This document shows, one piece after another, positions 8,240-16,049 of a DNA stretch of 64,000 bases. The DNA is taken from NCBI GenBank assembly GCA_035518635.1, contig DATIXI010000037.1, forward strand, positions 6,364-70,363, in the 5' to 3' direction. Both the position numbers and the translations under genes were made by a program. The notes beneath the pieces were generated by a model, which ran no database searches, was not told where the DNA came from, and was given only the letters and a program-made list of their open reading frames with translations. Source of the DNA: AC-32 sp035518635. Its GTDB lineage: Bacteria; Actinomycetota; Thermoleophilia; Gaiellales; Gaiellaceae. Within the stretch, counting starts at the first letter, position 1; every line of letters starts with the position of its first letter.

Positions 8240-9096
8240 CCGTCGTCGAACCAGAAGAAGCCGACCGTCCCCGGGCCGGCGTGGGCGCCGACGACCGGAC
8301 CCAGCGTCGTGACCAGCTCGAGGTCGGCCGCAGGTCGCGTCCGGCGCACCATCTCTGCGAGTGCGGCGGCCTTCTCGGGCGCTTCAGCGTGCGCGATGCC
8401 GACCCGCAGCGTCTCGGAATCGGCCGTGTCCTCCTCGAAGGCGGAGGCGAACTCGAAAAAGGCCTTCTTGTTCCCGCGCACTCGCTTGAGCGGGACGACC
8501 TCACCCTCCTTGATCGTGAGGATCGGCTTGATGTGGAGCAGCTCGCCCGCCCAGGCGCGGGCGCGTCCGATCCGGCCGCCGCGGGCCAGGTACTCGAACG
8601 TGTCGACGGTGAAGAGCAGGCCGGCTTCCGCGCGAAAGCGATCGACGAGCGCGTCGACCTCCTCGTCGGTCGTACCGCGCTCGAGGCGGCGCTGGACCGC
8701 GAAACCGAGCATCGCGGTGGCCGCGGAGGCGCTCTCGGTGTCGATCGTGCGGACGCGGTCGTCCCCGAGCAGCCCGGCCGCCGTGCGGGCGCTCTCGATC
8801 GTGCCCGAGAGCTTCCCCGCGATGTGCAGCGAGAGAATTCGCTCGTACCCGGAGAGCTCCTCGTAGACGGCCAGGAAGTCGCCCGGGGTGGGCTGGGAGG
8901 TCGTCGGCGTCTGCTCGGCCGTCCGCAGCCGCGCATAGAACGCGTCGGGGGCGAGCTCGACGTAGTCGCGGAAGCTCTCGTCGCCGAAGCGGACGTAGAG
9001 CGGGACGATCCGCCAGTTCGCGAAGCGCCGCGGCGCTTCGGGGAAGTCGGCTGTCGAGTCGACGACGATCGCCGTGTTCTCGACCGTCAGCTCCAC
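8236..9096 (-). CDS. DegV family fatty-acid-binding protein (FakB-like)
   Basis: A 286-residue DegV protein. IVVDSTADFPE near the N-terminus, TPTTSQPTPGDF (about 63-74), HIAGKLSGTIESAR, a hydrophobic second domain with ARGGRIGRARAW, and the final FFWFDD are characteristic. In Gram-positive bacteria, DegV proteins (FakB) bind a fatty acid and present it to the kinase FakA for phosphorylation. The DAK-domain FakA homologue is two genes upstream, supporting that role. Start is GTG at 9096, sharing one base with the TAG of the receiver gene. Which fatty acid is bound cannot be told. Confidence 0.93.
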   Translation of the reverse strand: MELTVENTAIVVDSTADFPEAPRRFANWRIVPLYVRFGDESFRDYVELAPDAFYARLRTAEQTPTTSQPTPGDFLAVYEELSGYERILSLHIAGKLSGTIESARTAAGLLGDDRVRTIDTESASAATAMLGFAVQRRLERGTTDEEVDALVDRFRAEAGLLFTVDTFEYLARGGRIGRARAWAGELLHIKPILTIKEGEVVPLKRVRGNKKAFFEFASAFEEDTADSETLRVGIAHAEAPEKAAALAEMVRRTRPAADLELVTTLGPVVGAHAGPGTVGFFWFDDG

Positions 9097-9479
9097 TAGG
9101 CGGCCGCCGGGCGCGAGGCGTCGCGGATCGCCGCGACGATCGCGTCGAGCCCGTCGTCCTTGCGCAGGAAGCCGACCGCGCCGGCCTCGAGCAGCGCATC
9201 GCGCTCGCGCAGGCTCGCCGAGGCGGTCAGGCAGACGACGGCCGTCTCCGGGTAGGCGGTGAGGACGGCGGCCGTTGCCTGCACCCCGTCGAGGCCGGGG
9301 AGCCGGTAATCCATCAGCACGACATCGGGCCGAAGATCGGAGACGACCCCCGCCGCGTCCGTGCCGTCCGCGACCGACGCGACGACCAGCATGTCCGTCT
9401 GCAGCCCTAGCAGCAGCTCGAGCGCGTCGCGAAAGACCTCGTTGTCCTCGACGAGGACGACCCGGATCGGCGTGCTCAC
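9096..9479 (-). CDS. Stand-alone response-regulator receiver domain
   Basis: A 127-residue single-domain REC protein. The acidic pocket is E11/D12, the phospho-acceptor is D57 (VVLMDYRLPGLDG), the switch Thr is T85 (VVCLTASAS), and the conserved Lys is K107 (GFLRKDD). The protein ends 20 residues later, leaving no room for an HTH output domain. It lies between the FakA-like gene (10 bp upstream) and degV (1-bp overlap), so it is co-transcribed with the fatty-acid kinase. No histidine kinase is encoded nearby. Family knowledge: single REC proteins act by protein-protein contact, so it may regulate a partner allosterically. That partner is not visible here. Confidence 0.9.
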   Translation of the reverse strand: MSTPIRVVLVEDNEVFRDALELLLGLQTDMLVVASVADGTDAAGVVSDLRPDVVLMDYRLPGLDGVQATAAVLTAYPETAVVCLTASASLRERDALLEAGAVGFLRKDDGLDAIVAAIRDASRPAAA

Positions 9480-9488
9480 GCGGCGACT

Positions 9489-11075
9489 CTACTCGGCAGA
9501 GAGCAGCAGCGGGTAATGCGGTTGGCCGCCGTCGTGCACGTCGATCTCGAGCTCCGGATGGCGCGCGGTGAGCTCCTCCAGGAGACCGTTCAGCGGGGGC
9601 GCATCCTCGCCGGTCAGAAGCGTGAGCAGGTCGCGGGGCTCGGCGAGCAGACCCTCGGCAACTGCTCCTGCGACGTCGGTGAACGCGGGGCCGGCGGCGA
9701 CCGCCCGCTCGTCCAGGAGGCCGAGGAAATCGCCTTCGCTGGCTGAGACCCCGTCGACGGCGGCGCTCCGCGAGGCGACGGTGACCTCGCCCGTCGCCAG
9801 CCCGTCCAGCGCGTCGCGCATCTCGGCCGCGTTCTCCTCTGCAGAGCGCTCGGCATTGAACGCGACGAGCGCAGCGAGCCCCGCCTGGAGGGAGCGCGTG
9901 GGAACGACCTGGACCGGCCTGCGCGCGAGACGCGCCGCCTGCTCCGCTGCCATGACCACGTTCGCGTTGTTCGGCAGCAGCACGACCTCGGCGGCGCCCG
10001 TCCGCTCGACCGCCGCGAGCAGGTCTGCCGTCGGCGGGTTCATGGTCTGACCGCCCTCGACGAGCCCGATCGCCCCGAGGCTTTCGAACAGCCGCCGGTT
10101 CCCTTCGCCCGCCACGACCGCCACGACCGCGCTCCGCGCCTCCTGGTCGGCGACCGCCTCGAGCAACCGCTCCTCGCGCTCCTCGGTCTGCGCGTGCATG
10201 TCGGCGATCTCGACCGCCTCGATCACGCCCGCCGCCGTGCCGAGCGAGAGCGCGGACCCCGGGTCGTCCGTGTGGACGTGCACCCGAAGCGCGGTCGGGT
10301 CGCCCACGACGAGGAGCGAGTCGCCGAGCCGCTCGAGCTCGCGCTCGAGCCCGTTCGCGTCGAGATCGGTGCCCTCGATCACGAACGTCGTGCAGTAGCG
10401 GAACTCCGACAGCTCCTGGTGCACCGCCTCGACCGGCAGGCGCTCGGCGGGCCGGGCCTCGGGCAACTCCTCGCCGGCTGCCGCGGCCGCGAGGCCACGC
10501 ACGAGCTCGAGAAGGCCCGCGCCGCCCGCGTCGACGACGCCTGCTTGACGGAGGACGTCGAGCTGCTCCTCCGTCCGGGCGACGGCCGCCTCCCCGTGCT
10601 GCACGAGCGCCGCGAGCAGGTCGGCCGTGTCGAGCTCGGCGGTCGCGCGGGTCTCGGCCTCCTCCGCCAGCGCGCGGACAACGGTCAGCATCGTCCCCTC
10701 GACCGGCTTGCGAACCGCGCGGTAGGCCGCATCGCTTCCTCCCCGAAGCGACCGCGCGATCGCGGGCGCGTCGACCCGACCGGGCCGGCCGAGCTCCTCC
10801 GCGACCCCGCGGACGATCTGGGACAGGATCACCCCGGAGTTGCCCCGCGCGCTCATCAACGCGGCGCGCGTGACCTCGTGGGCGAGCTGCTGACGGTCAG
10901 TCGTTGTCGCAGTGTCGAGCGCCTCGATGATCCCCTGGACCGTGAGGGCCAGGTTGGTGCCGGTGTCGCCATCGGGCACGGGGTAGACGTTGAGGTCGTC
11001 GATCCGCTGCCGGCTGCGCTCGATCGAGGCGCGGGCGGCGCGGACGAGATCTCGAAGGTCGTCCAGCTCCGTCAT
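9489..11075 (-). CDS. DAK/DhaL-domain fatty acid kinase (FakA-like)
   Basis: About 528 residues. The N-terminal DhaL kinase domain has NVYPVPDGDTGTNLALT (about 29-45, with Mg/ATP-binding Asp35 and Asp37), MSARGNSGVILSQIVRG, and DAGGAGLLELVRG. The middle DAK1_2 region has EFRYCTTFVIEG and RVHVHTDDPG, and the C-terminal DegV-like fold has LPNNANVVMAAEQAA. This is the YloV/FakA family, which phosphorylates fatty acids held by a DegV protein, feeding exogenous acids into phospholipid synthesis. Start ATG at 11075 overlaps the asp23 stop by 4 bp. The asp23-yloV pairing is conserved in Gram-positives. Confidence 0.93.
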   Translation of the reverse strand: MTELDDLRDLVRAARASIERSRQRIDDLNVYPVPDGDTGTNLALTVQGIIEALDTATTTDRQQLAHEVTRAALMSARGNSGVILSQIVRGVAEELGRPGRVDAPAIARSLRGGSDAAYRAVRKPVEGTMLTVVRALAEEAETRATAELDTADLLAALVQHGEAAVARTEEQLDVLRQAGVVDAGGAGLLELVRGLAAAAAGEELPEARPAERLPVEAVHQELSEFRYCTTFVIEGTDLDANGLERELERLGDSLLVVGDPTALRVHVHTDDPGSALSLGTAAGVIEAVEIADMHAQTEEREERLLEAVADQEARSAVVAVVAGEGNRRLFESLGAIGLVEGGQTMNPPTADLLAAVERTGAAEVVLLPNNANVVMAAEQAARLARRPVQVVPTRSLQAGLAALVAFNAERSAEENAAEMRDALDGLATGEVTVASRSAAVDGVSASEGDFLGLLDERAVAAGPAFTDVAGAVAEGLLAEPRDLLTLLTGEDAPPLNGLLEELTARHPELEIDVHDGGQPHYPLLLSAE

Positions 11076-11452
11076 GCGGACCGCTTCACGGCCTGGATGT
11101 GGACGTCGACCGAGACGACCGGGAGGCCCGTCAGCCGCTCGACCTCGTACGCGACGCGAGAGCGGACGGTCGCGGCGACCTCGGCGAGGTTGAGCCCGTA
11201 CTCGACGACGACGTAGAGGTCGATCGCAGCCGCCCCCTCCTGGTTGCGAACGACGATGCCGCGGCGCGCCCGCCCGCGCGGGAGCATCCGGGTCACCCGC
11301 TCGCGCGCGGCGCCCGGGGCCCGCAGCGACATGCCGACGACCCCGTAGCACTCGGCCGCCGTGCGGCCGACGATCTGCGCCACCGCGTCGGGCGAGATCG
11401 CGATCCGCCCGAGCGGCGACGGCACGACAAGAGCGCTCTCCGTCTCCTCCAC
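11072..11452 (-). CDS. Asp23/Gls24 family envelope stress protein
   Basis: A 126-residue Asp23 protein. The core begins LGRIAISPDAVAQIVGRTAAECYGVVGM and ends VSVDVHIQAVK, with the mid-strand IDLYVVVEYGLNLAEVAATVRSRV, all typical of the family (YqhY/YloU group). No membrane segment. YloU-type proteins are commonly encoded directly before the FakA-like kinase, as here, with a 4-bp overlap, and members of the family have been linked to control of lipid synthesis and envelope stress. The 199 bp between rpmB and this gene hold one of the 76-bp repeats. Confidence 0.92.
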   Translation of the reverse strand: MEETESALVVPSPLGRIAISPDAVAQIVGRTAAECYGVVGMSLRAPGAARERVTRMLPRGRARRGIVVRNQEGAAAIDLYVVVEYGLNLAEVAATVRSRVAYEVERLTGLPVVSVDVHIQAVKRSA

Positions 11453-11521
11453 GACCCTTAGACGCTTCTCCCCGGCGGCCGGGTTGCGCCCGCGAGCGCG
11501 CGTTCCTCCCGTGGATCGATC

Positions 11522-11597
11522 GTCACGTTTCCGTCACGGCCGCTTCACACACGCGTGCGCCCTTGCTCGATACGCTCGCAGCGGGGAGGAGGCCGGG
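11522..11597 (+). repeat. 76-bp dispersed intergenic element, copy A
   Basis: Begins GTCACGTTTCCGTCAC, passes ACACACGCGTG, has TACGCTC at element position 50-56 and ends GGGGAGGAGGCCGGG. It aligns without gaps with copy B (15923-15998), about 54 of 76 positions identical by eye, and with copy C (53391-53466) over the first ~64. It sits between rpmB and asp23, both minus strand, and ends about 70 bp before the asp23 start. Confidence 0.7.
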
Positions 11598-11651
11598 TGC
11601 GCCGTAAACAGGGATGAAACCGGGAGCGCGGGAGCCCCGGCCTCCGCGACG

Positions 11652-11843
11652 CTAGACGGCCTTCTCGACGCGGCCGCTCTTCAGGCAGCGCGTGCAGACG
11701 TACGCACGCGTCGGCTTCCCGTCGAGCACGAGGCGGACGCGCTGGAGGTTCGGGTCGAAGCGCCGCTTCGTCGCCACCATCGAATGGCTCCGGTTGTGCC
11801 CGAACGAGGGCTTCTTTCCACAGATTGCGCAGACCTTTGACAC
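11652..11843 (-). CDS. rpmB: 50S ribosomal protein L28
   Basis: A 63-residue ribosomal protein L28. It opens SKVCAICGKKPSFGHNRSHS and ends YVCTRCLKSGRVEKAV. Both zinc-knuckle pairs are kept (C5/C8 and C50/C53), so this is the zinc-binding (C+) form. The TKRRFDPNLQRVRL strand is typical. Start is GTG at 11843. It is encoded upstream of asp23 and the kinase on the same strand, an arrangement common in Gram-positives, but 199 bp apart, so it may have its own transcript. Confidence 0.97.
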   Translation of the reverse strand: MSKVCAICGKKPSFGHNRSHSMVATKRRFDPNLQRVRLVLDGKPTRAYVCTRCLKSGRVEKAV

Positions 11844-11890
11844 GGCGGTCGAGTGTAGCTGAGGCGACTACGGCGCCGCCTGCGACCGCC

Positions 11891-11910
11891 CTCCGGCGCA
11901 AAGGCCGGAG
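11891..11910 (+). promoter_or_regulatory. Hairpin in the leader of the ECF sigma gene
   Basis: CTCCGGC (11891-11897) pairs perfectly with GCCGGAG (11904-11910) around a GCAAAG loop. It lies 22 bp before the sigma factor ATG, between two divergent genes. It could be a weak attenuator or a chance GC-rich inverted repeat. Confidence 0.35.
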
Positions 11911-11932
11911 GCGGATCGGCGATAAGGAACAG

Positions 11933-12487
11933 ATGACCGACGCCGAAGCGATACGCAGGTCACGCGAGGACGCCGAGCTCTTCCGCCCGGTCTTCGAGCG
12001 CCACTACGACCCGATTTGGCGTTATCTCCGGCGACGCCTCGGGGCCGACCTGGCGGACGACCTCGCCAGCGAGACCTTCGTCCTCGCGTTCAGGGCGCGT
12101 CGCCGTTACGAGCCCCGGGGGGAATCCGCGCTCCCGTGGCTCTACGGCATCGCGGCGAACCTCGTGGCCCGCCACCACCGCTCGGAGACCCGGCGCCTCA
12201 GGGCCTACGCCGCGCTCGGTGCTCTGCCGGCCGACGAGCTCGACACGGAAAGCCTGCTCGGGCGCCTCGCCGCGGCAGAGCGCGGCCGTTCGCTCGCCGA
12301 GGCGCTGGCTGCCCTCCGGAGAGCCGACCGCGAGACGCTGCTGCTCTCGGCGATCGGCGGCCTGACCCACGAACAAGTCGGCGAAGCCCTGGGAGTCGCC
12401 GCGGGCACGGTTGCGGCCCGCCTCCACCGCATGCGACCCGCGCTCGTCGCCGCCATGACCTCGACCTCGATGGGAGCTCTTTCATGA
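11933..12487 (+). CDS. ECF-type RNA polymerase sigma factor
   Basis: A 184-residue sigma-70 family member with only regions 2 and 4. Region 2: FRPVFERHYDPIWRYLRRRLG and DLADDLASETFVLAFRARRRY, with the core-binding acidic/aromatic pattern, then LPWLYGIAANLVARHHRSE (2.4). Region 4: LSAIGGLTHEQVGEALGVAAGTVAARLHRMR, a helix-turn-helix that reads the -35 element. Start ATG at 11933 is preceded by AAGGAAC, and a longer upstream frame is low-complexity. The stop overlaps the start of the putative anti-sigma gene (ATGA), so both are made together. Target promoters unknown. Confidence 0.93.
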   Translation: MTDAEAIRRSREDAELFRPVFERHYDPIWRYLRRRLGADLADDLASETFVLAFRARRRYEPRGESALPWLYGIAANLVARHHRSETRRLRAYAALGALPADELDTESLLGRLAAAERGRSLAEALAALRRADRETLLLSAIGGLTHEQVGEALGVAAGTVAARLHRMRPALVAAMTSTSMGALS

Positions 12488-13233
12488 CCGACTACCTGTG
12501 TCAACTGCGGAACGAGCTTCGCCTCGACGAGCCCCTGAGCGCACCGGAGGCTGCGCGCGACCGGGCCTACGCGCGGCTCGAGGCGCTGATGGCCACCAAG
12601 GTAGGCGCAGGCCATCGTGTGCCGCGCCGCAGGGCGGCCCTGGGTCTTGCGCTTCTCATCGCCGTCCTCATCGGCGTGTTCGCGATCGCCTGGACGACCG
12701 TGCAACCGTTCGGGTTGCATCTCTTCTCCGGCTCGCACGGGCCTCGGATCTCCGAGACGGCCCGCGAGGCCTTCGCGCTCGAGCCGCGCTCGCCGACCGG
12801 CACGATCGACCTCGACACGATCGAGCCCGCCGGGAGCTTCACGCTTCCCCAGGGGCAAGTCACCGTCTACGTGGCCCGCACCAGGACCGGGGTGGGCTGG
12901 GCGACCGTCTACGAGACCGGCAGCGGTCGGGTGGTCACCGGATGCTCGACCCGCCTCTCACCCGAGTTCCTGCCGTTCTCGAGCAGCGGTTGCACGCCGC
13001 GCGACACGCTCCCTGGCGTCAGCGAGATCAGCGGGCTCGCCGAGCCTCCCGTCGCCTCGGTGACGCTCACGTTCGAGGACGGCCAGAAGCTCCTTCTGCC
13101 GCTCCACCACGGGGTGTTCGTCTACCTCCAGGGCGGCGAGCGCTGCGAGCGCGGCCACCGGCCGGCCTTGCTGGTCGCCCGAACCGCCGAAGGAGAGGAG
13201 CTCGGCCGGACCGAAGGCCCGTTTGACTGCTGA
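12484..13233 (+). CDS. Putative single-pass anti-sigma factor or sigma-coupled membrane protein
   Basis: A 249-residue protein translationally coupled to the ECF sigma gene. The cytoplasmic N-terminus (about 1-50) is charged and short. One transmembrane helix follows (about 52-73, ALGLALLIAVLIGVFAIAW), then an extracellular domain of about 170 residues rich in beta-prone segments (QVTVYVARTRTGVGWATVYE, ASVTLTFEDGQKLLLPLHHG). There are several cysteines in the outer domain (VTGCSTR, SSGCTP, GERCERG, PFDC). It lacks the H-x3-C-x2-C zinc motif of ZAS anti-sigmas. Role as membrane sensor and anti-sigma is inferred from topology and coupling only. Confidence 0.75.
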   Translation: MTDYLCQLRNELRLDEPLSAPEAARDRAYARLEALMATKVGAGHRVPRRRAALGLALLIAVLIGVFAIAWTTVQPFGLHLFSGSHGPRISETAREAFALEPRSPTGTIDLDTIEPAGSFTLPQGQVTVYVARTRTGVGWATVYETGSGRVVTGCSTRLSPEFLPFSSSGCTPRDTLPGVSEISGLAEPPVASVTLTFEDGQKLLLPLHHGVFVYLQGGERCERGHRPALLVARTAEGEELGRTEGPFDC

Positions 13234-13238
13234 GGCCC

Positions 13239-14012
13239 CTACGCCGGCGCTGCGCCCGCGGCGGCGCGCAGCTGCCCGAACACGTCCGCCATCTCGAGCG
13301 CGGTGCGCACTGCCTCGGCGCCTTTGTCGAGCCGATCGCGCGCCTGCTGCTCGTTGTCACACGTCAGGACGCCAAAGGCGACCGGGATCCCCGTCTCCAG
13401 CCCCGCCAGCTGGAGGCCGCTGGCGGCCTCGCTCGCGATGTAGTCGAAGTGCGGCGTCTCGCCGCGGATGATCGCCCCGAGCGCGACGATGCACGAATAC
13501 CGCCGCGTCTTCGCGAGCGCCATCGCAGCAAGCGGGAGCTCGAACGCGCCCGGAACGGGAACGACGGTGACCGCCTCACGGCCGACACCGGCTCGCTCGA
13601 GCTCGTCGAGCGCACGAGTCAGCAGTTCCCCGGTGAGCCCCCCGTTGAAGCGGCCGACCACGATCCCCACCGACCGCCTGGTGCCGCTCGGCTCGCCCTG
13701 GATGACGCCGTAGCCCTCGGGAACCTTGAGCTCGCCCGCGGCGTGGTCGGGCGGCCGGATCCGCGGAAGCTCGTCCTCCTCGGCCGGAAGCTCGTCGGCT
13801 TGGGCGGGCAGCTCCTGCGCGGCGGGCGGCTCCTCCTCTTCTTCTTCGTGCGGGGCCACCGGCTCCTCCACCGCCGGCGCGTCGGGATCCGGCCAGGGAA
13901 GAAGCTCGTCGTGGCGCTCCGGCTCGGCCTCGAGCCCGACCGGCTCCTGGGACGGCGCCTCGTCCGCCTCCGCGCCGAGGCGGAAGCGAGGCTCCTCCAC
14001 TCCTCCGCTCAC
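13239..14012 (-). CDS. ribH: 6,7-dimethyl-8-ribityllumazine synthase with long acidic N-terminal arm
   Basis: About 257 residues, against ~155 for the family. Residues from about 103 are the canonical enzyme: SVGIVVGRFNGGLTGELL, VPVPGAFELPLAA, IVALGAIIRGETPHFDYIA (catalytic His), GIPVAFGVLTCDNEQQARDR. It condenses the RibA-derived ribitylaminopyrimidine with 3,4-dihydroxybutanone phosphate, and the family forms pentamers or 60-mer shells. Residues 1-95 are an acidic, proline-rich, probably disordered arm with a run of Glu (HEEEEEEPP, about 55-63) and repeated D/E-E-L-P units. I chose the GTG at 14012 because it overlaps the ribBA stop (GTGA). Another GTG lies four codons in (14000). The arm reads in frame with no good later start. 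Confidence 0.9.
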   Translation of the reverse strand: MSGGVEEPRFRLGAEADEAPSQEPVGLEAEPERHDELLPWPDPDAPAVEEPVAPHEEEEEEPPAAQELPAQADELPAEEDELPRIRPPDHAAGELKVPEGYGVIQGEPSGTRRSVGIVVGRFNGGLTGELLTRALDELERAGVGREAVTVVPVPGAFELPLAAMALAKTRRYSCIVALGAIIRGETPHFDYIASEAASGLQLAGLETGIPVAFGVLTCDNEQQARDRLDKGAEAVRTALEMADVFGQLRAAAGAAPA

Positions 14013-15262
14013 GCGTCGGGCTCCGGCTCGAACCGCAAGTCCTGGTGGTGCAGGCGATGACCGAGCTTCGCGCGCTTCGTCGCGAGGTAGTGCCGGTTCT
14101 CGGCGCGCGGCGGCGTCTCGATCGGGACCTGTTCCACCACGGATAGACCATAACCTTCGAGCCCGCTGATCTTCTTCGGATTGTTGGTGAGAATCCGGAT
14201 CGTCGAGAGCCCGAGGTCGGCGAGGATCTGGTTTCCGATCCCCCACTCGCGCGCGTCGGCCGGAAAGCCGAGCTCGAGGTTCGCCTCGACGGTGTCGAGG
14301 CCGCCCTCCTGCAGCTCGTACGCTCGCAGCTTGTTGAGCAGCCCGATTCCGCGCCCCTCCTGGGCCATGTACAGGAGCACGCCGCGATCCTCGGCGGCGA
14401 TCTGCTGCAGGGCCTGGTCGAGCTGCTCGCCGCAATCGCAGCGCAGCGAGTGGAAGACGTCGCCCGTCAGGCACTCGGAGTGGACCCGCACGAGCACGTT
14501 CCGGACGCCGTCCACGTCGCCCTTCACGAGGGCGAGGTGATGCTTGCCGGTCAGCCGCTCCCGGAAGGCGACGGCGGTGAACTCGCCGTAGGCCGTCGGC
14601 AGCCGCACGGAGGTCGTGCGCTCGACGAGCTTCTCGGTGCGGCGCCGGTACTCGATCAGGTCGGCGACCGTGATCATCGTGATCCCGTGCCGCTCGCAGT
14701 ACGGGATCAGGTCGGGGACACGCGCCATCGTCCCGTCGTCGTTCATCACCTCGCAGACCACCCCCGCCGGGTTGAGGCCGGCGAGCCTGGCGAGATCGAC
14801 GGCCGCCTCGGTCTGGCCGGCGCGGCGCAGCACCCCGCCCGCGCGCGCTCGCAGCGGGAACACGTGGCCGGGTTGGACGAGGTCCTGCGGCCCCCTGCTG
14901 GGGTCGATCGCGACCTGGATCGTCCTGGAGCGGTCGGAGGCGGAGATCCCGGTGCTCACGCCTTCCCTCGCCTCGATCGAGATCGTGAACGCGGTGCCGA
15001 ACGGCGTCTCGTTGCGCTCGGTCATCGGCCGGAGCAGCAGCTCCTCGCAGCGCTCCTCGGTGAGGCAGAGGCAGATTAGGCCGCGCCCGTGCGTGGCCAT
15101 GAAGTTGATCGCCTCCGGCGTCGCGAACTGCGCGGCGATCGTCAGGTCGCCCTCGTTCTCGCGGTCGGCCGCGTCGACGACGACCACGAACTTGCCCTGG
15201 CGAATGTCCTCGATCGCCTCCTCGATGGAGGCGAAAGCCGTTGCTCGCGTGGCGGTGTCCAT
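14009..15262 (-). CDS. ribBA: Bifunctional 3,4-dihydroxy-2-butanone-4-phosphate synthase / GTP cyclohydrolase II
   Basis: About 417 residues. N-terminal DHBP synthase half: VVVVDAADRENEGDLTIAA (acidic Mg site, about 26-44), THGRGLICL, and FGTAFTISIEAREGVSTGIS. C-terminal GTP cyclohydrolase II half: zinc ligands in HSECLTGDVFHSLRCDCGEQL (about 250-270), YMAQEGRGIGLLNK, and GFPADAREWGIGNQIL. The two halves make both RibH substrates or their precursors from ribulose-5-phosphate and GTP. I took the ATG at 15262 (MDTATRA). A TTG at 15292 ten codons earlier, with GGAG seven bases upstream, would overlap ribE and is a real alternative. It overlaps ribH by 4 bp. Confidence 0.96.
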   Translation of the reverse strand: MDTATRATAFASIEEAIEDIRQGKFVVVVDAADRENEGDLTIAAQFATPEAINFMATHGRGLICLCLTEERCEELLLRPMTERNETPFGTAFTISIEAREGVSTGISASDRSRTIQVAIDPSRGPQDLVQPGHVFPLRARAGGVLRRAGQTEAAVDLARLAGLNPAGVVCEVMNDDGTMARVPDLIPYCERHGITMITVADLIEYRRRTEKLVERTTSVRLPTAYGEFTAVAFRERLTGKHHLALVKGDVDGVRNVLVRVHSECLTGDVFHSLRCDCGEQLDQALQQIAAEDRGVLLYMAQEGRGIGLLNKLRAYELQEGGLDTVEANLELGFPADAREWGIGNQILADLGLSTIRILTNNPKKISGLEGYGLSVVEQVPIETPPRAENRHYLATKRAKLGHRLHHQDLRFEPEPDA

Positions 15263-15281
15263 CCCCGACGGATCGTACTCC

Positions 15282-15875
15282 TCAGCGCGCAATGAGCCGC
15301 TCCACGTACTTGGCGAGCACGTCGACCTCGATGTTCACCCGGTCGCCAGGCCCGAGCGCGGCAAGAGTCGTCTCGTTGAGCGTGTGCGGGACGAGGGCGA
15401 TCTCGACGCCCTGGTCATCCAGCGAGGCGATCGTCAGCGAGACGCCGTCCACGGTGATCGAGCCCTTCTCGACGCAGTAGCGCAGGAGCTCGTCGGACAC
15501 GTCGATCCTGATCCGCGATCCGTCCCCTTCTGAGTGCATGGACAGCACCTCGCCCACGCCGTCGACGTGGCCCTGGACGTAGTGCCCGCCGAGCGGCTCG
15601 CCGGCCCTGAGAGCCGGCTCGAGGTTGACGTGTGCGCCCTCCGCGAGCTGACCGATGGTGGTGCGCGCGAGCGATTCGGGCACCGCTTCGAACACGAGCT
15701 CCCCGTCGTCGGCGGCGATCGCCGTCAGGCAGCAGCCGGCGACGGAGACGGAGTCGCCGAGGCCGGTCCGGGCGGCTGTGAGCGGAGCCGCGATCCGGAG
15801 CCGAAGCGCGCCGCCGTCGCCGTTGGGCTCCGCAGACACGACGCGCCCGCGCTCGCGAACGATCCCCGTGAACAT
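15282..15875 (-). CDS. ribE: Riboflavin synthase (alpha chain)
   Basis: A 197-residue riboflavin synthase that dismutates two lumazines to riboflavin. The two tandem lumazine-binding repeats are clear: one from MFTGIVRERGRVVSAE and one from HYVQGHVDGVGEVLSMHSEG (about residue 97), each ending in a GxxVNLE/NIE-type strand (AHVNLEPALRAGEPLGG and GDRVNIEVDVLAKYVERL). It is first of the ribE-ribBA-ribH run. The 174 bp before it, separating it from ribD, hold a 76-bp repeat rather than any FMN riboswitch I can recognise. Confidence 0.97.
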   Translation of the reverse strand: MFTGIVRERGRVVSAEPNGDGGALRLRIAAPLTAARTGLGDSVSVAGCCLTAIAADDGELVFEAVPESLARTTIGQLAEGAHVNLEPALRAGEPLGGHYVQGHVDGVGEVLSMHSEGDGSRIRIDVSDELLRYCVEKGSITVDGVSLTIASLDDQGVEIALVPHTLNETTLAALGPGDRVNIEVDVLAKYVERLIAR

Positions 15876-15922
15876 GCGCCAAGGCTACCCCCAGCAACTC
15901 GCTTCGCACGCGCGCGCCGGTC

Positions 15923-15998
15923 GTCACGCTTTCGGCACGAATCCGCTGCGGACACGCGCGTCTTTCCCGGATACGCTCGCCTCGGGGAGGAGGCCGGG
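15923..15998 (+). repeat. 76-bp dispersed intergenic element, copy B
   Basis: Starts GTCACGCTTTCGGCAC and has TACGCTCG at element position 50-57 and GGGGAGGAGGCCGGG at its end, aligning ungapped with copy A. It lies between ribD and ribE (both minus strand), ending 47 bp from the ribE start codon on the opposite strand. It does not resemble an FMN (RFN) riboswitch. Confidence 0.7.
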
Positions 15999-16049
15999 CG
16001 AACCGTACTAAGGGCCGACGGCGGCGCGCGTGCCGCGGCGCGAGTAGCG

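Noticed and set aside
11522..11650. Element A as a plus-strand promoter, with TACGCT as -10 and GGAGGAGG as a ribosome site
   Set aside because: No plus-strand gene follows, only a few codons before a stop, and copies B and C also lead into antisense sequence.
13239..14474. A single long minus-strand reading frame joining ribH to upstream sequence
   Set aside because: Above 14012 it runs antisense-frame through ribBA with low-complexity Arg/Pro residues; the ribBA frame is clearly the real one there.
15876..16049. FMN riboswitch before ribE
   Set aside because: No RFN conserved stretch is present; the interval is explained by a 76-bp dispersed element that also occurs before unrelated genes.
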